Assembly (NCBI GenBank): GCA_050249615.1
Contig: JBFWQE010000143.1
Coordinates: 1-13,656, forward strand
Length of the DNA stretch: 13,656 nt
DNA from: VFZN01 sp050249615
Lineage (GTDB): Bacteria > Acidobacteriota > Vicinamibacteria > Vicinamibacterales > UBA2999
Direction: 5' to 3'
Below the pieces are notes generated by a model. That model did not search any database, was not told the origin of the DNA, and saw only the letters and a list, made by a program, of their open reading frames with translations. This document shows positions 13,541 to 13,656 of this stretch, piece by piece. Made by a program: the position numbers and the translations under genes. Position 1 is the first letter of the stretch; each line of letters opens with the position of its first letter.

Positions 13541-13600
13541 GGCGCGTGGGCCGCGCTGCGCGCGGTAGGCCTCGCGGCTCCGCCGCTCGGTCGGCGCGCC
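13541..13600. repeat. Third, truncated copy of the long repeat
   Basis: These 60 bp are identical to 12872-12931. The match then breaks into a C-rich run where copies 1 and 2 have the CGCGCCC-TCC-GGGCGCG stem-loop. Confidence 0.9.
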
Positions 13601-13656
13601 CCCCCGGCCCGTGAGAGCCCCCACCCCAGGCCGACCGCGCGAACCGCCCCCCCCCG
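13601..13656. other. Degenerate C-rich contig end
   Basis: The repeat phase is lost and homopolymer C runs of 6 to 9 bases appear, unlike the rest of the window. I read this as poor-quality assembly or read ends inside a repeat; it should not be interpreted biologically. Confidence 0.6.

Larger units (their letters stand above)
12792..13656. repeat. 865-bp gene-free mosaic of nested GC-rich stem-loop repeats
   Basis: No credible gene is present. Frames stay open on both strands only because stop codons are rare in this composition, and their products are Ala/Arg/Pro/Gly-rich low-complexity strings. The stretch is built from about thirty small perfect or near-perfect stem-loops (stems 5-7 bp, loops mostly 3 nt). 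They are arranged as a 35-bp tandem, two 189-bp copies spaced 203 bp, and a 46-bp tandem. No T tract, tRNA or rRNA signature is seen. The only recurring less GC-rich word is AAACACCGC (12947, 13150, 13308). Origin and function are unknown to me. The contig ends within it, consistent with a multicopy repeat. Confidence 0.85.

Noticed and set aside
12835..13614. Long open frames on both strands in the right-end mosaic (also the reverse frame 12541-13185)
   Set aside because: Their products are repeats of Ala/Arg/Pro/Gly strings that follow the DNA repeat. There is no family resemblance, no ribosome-binding site, and both strands are equally open.
12792..13656. rRNA, tRNA or a rho-independent terminator cluster
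   Set aside because: No conserved rRNA or tRNA words, no cloverleaf and no T tracts after the stems.

Overview
The window is very GC-rich, with genes on the + strand packed head to tail. It looks like a chromosomal piece of a Gram-negative-type soil or sediment bacterium, assembled as a metagenomic or draft contig: there is a 100-N scaffold gap at 5533-5632, and the sequence decays inside repeats at its right end. Codon use, the secretin-type STN protein and the gene content would fit Acidobacteriota (Vicinamibacteria-like) or another GC-rich environmental phylum. That placement is inference; no rRNA or other decisive marker is present.

Region 1 (2-6619) is a polysaccharide/glycoconjugate operon. 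In order it holds a GT4 glycosyltransferase cut by the left edge, a GT2 enzyme with two C-terminal membrane helices, a Dpm1-like GT2 enzyme, a third GT2 enzyme, an NAD-binding epimerase/dehydratase-like SDR, a DegT/DnrJ/EryC1/StrS sugar aminotransferase and a second SDR. The first six genes overlap by 4-8 bp or lie 10 bp apart, so they are probably translationally coupled. The two SDRs and the aminotransferase would make a modified (amino) nucleotide sugar, and the glycosyltransferases would load sugars onto polyprenyl phosphate or build a chain. An 8-bp tandem repeat interrupted by the assembly gap separates the aminotransferase from the second SDR and supplies the aminotransferase stop codon.

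Region 2 (6620-9255) holds a secreted STN-domain protein with a proline-rich tail, a two-part GNAT acetyltransferase of the kind seen near exopolysaccharide genes, and yqeY. Two -10-like boxes, one good Shine-Dalgarno and several hairpins lie in the spacers.

Region 3 (9256-12791) holds murJ (lipid II flippase), an Fsr-type MFS transporter overlapping it by 4 bp, and a rhomboid protease.

Region 4 (12792-13656) has no credible gene. It is an 865-bp mosaic of nested repeats (35-bp tandem, about 189-bp units spaced 203 bp, 46-bp tandem) made almost wholly of tiny stem-loops with 5-7 bp stems and mostly 3-nt loops, about thirty in a row. Several families change both stem arms together. It is the most unusual feature here, and I do not recognise it as a described element.
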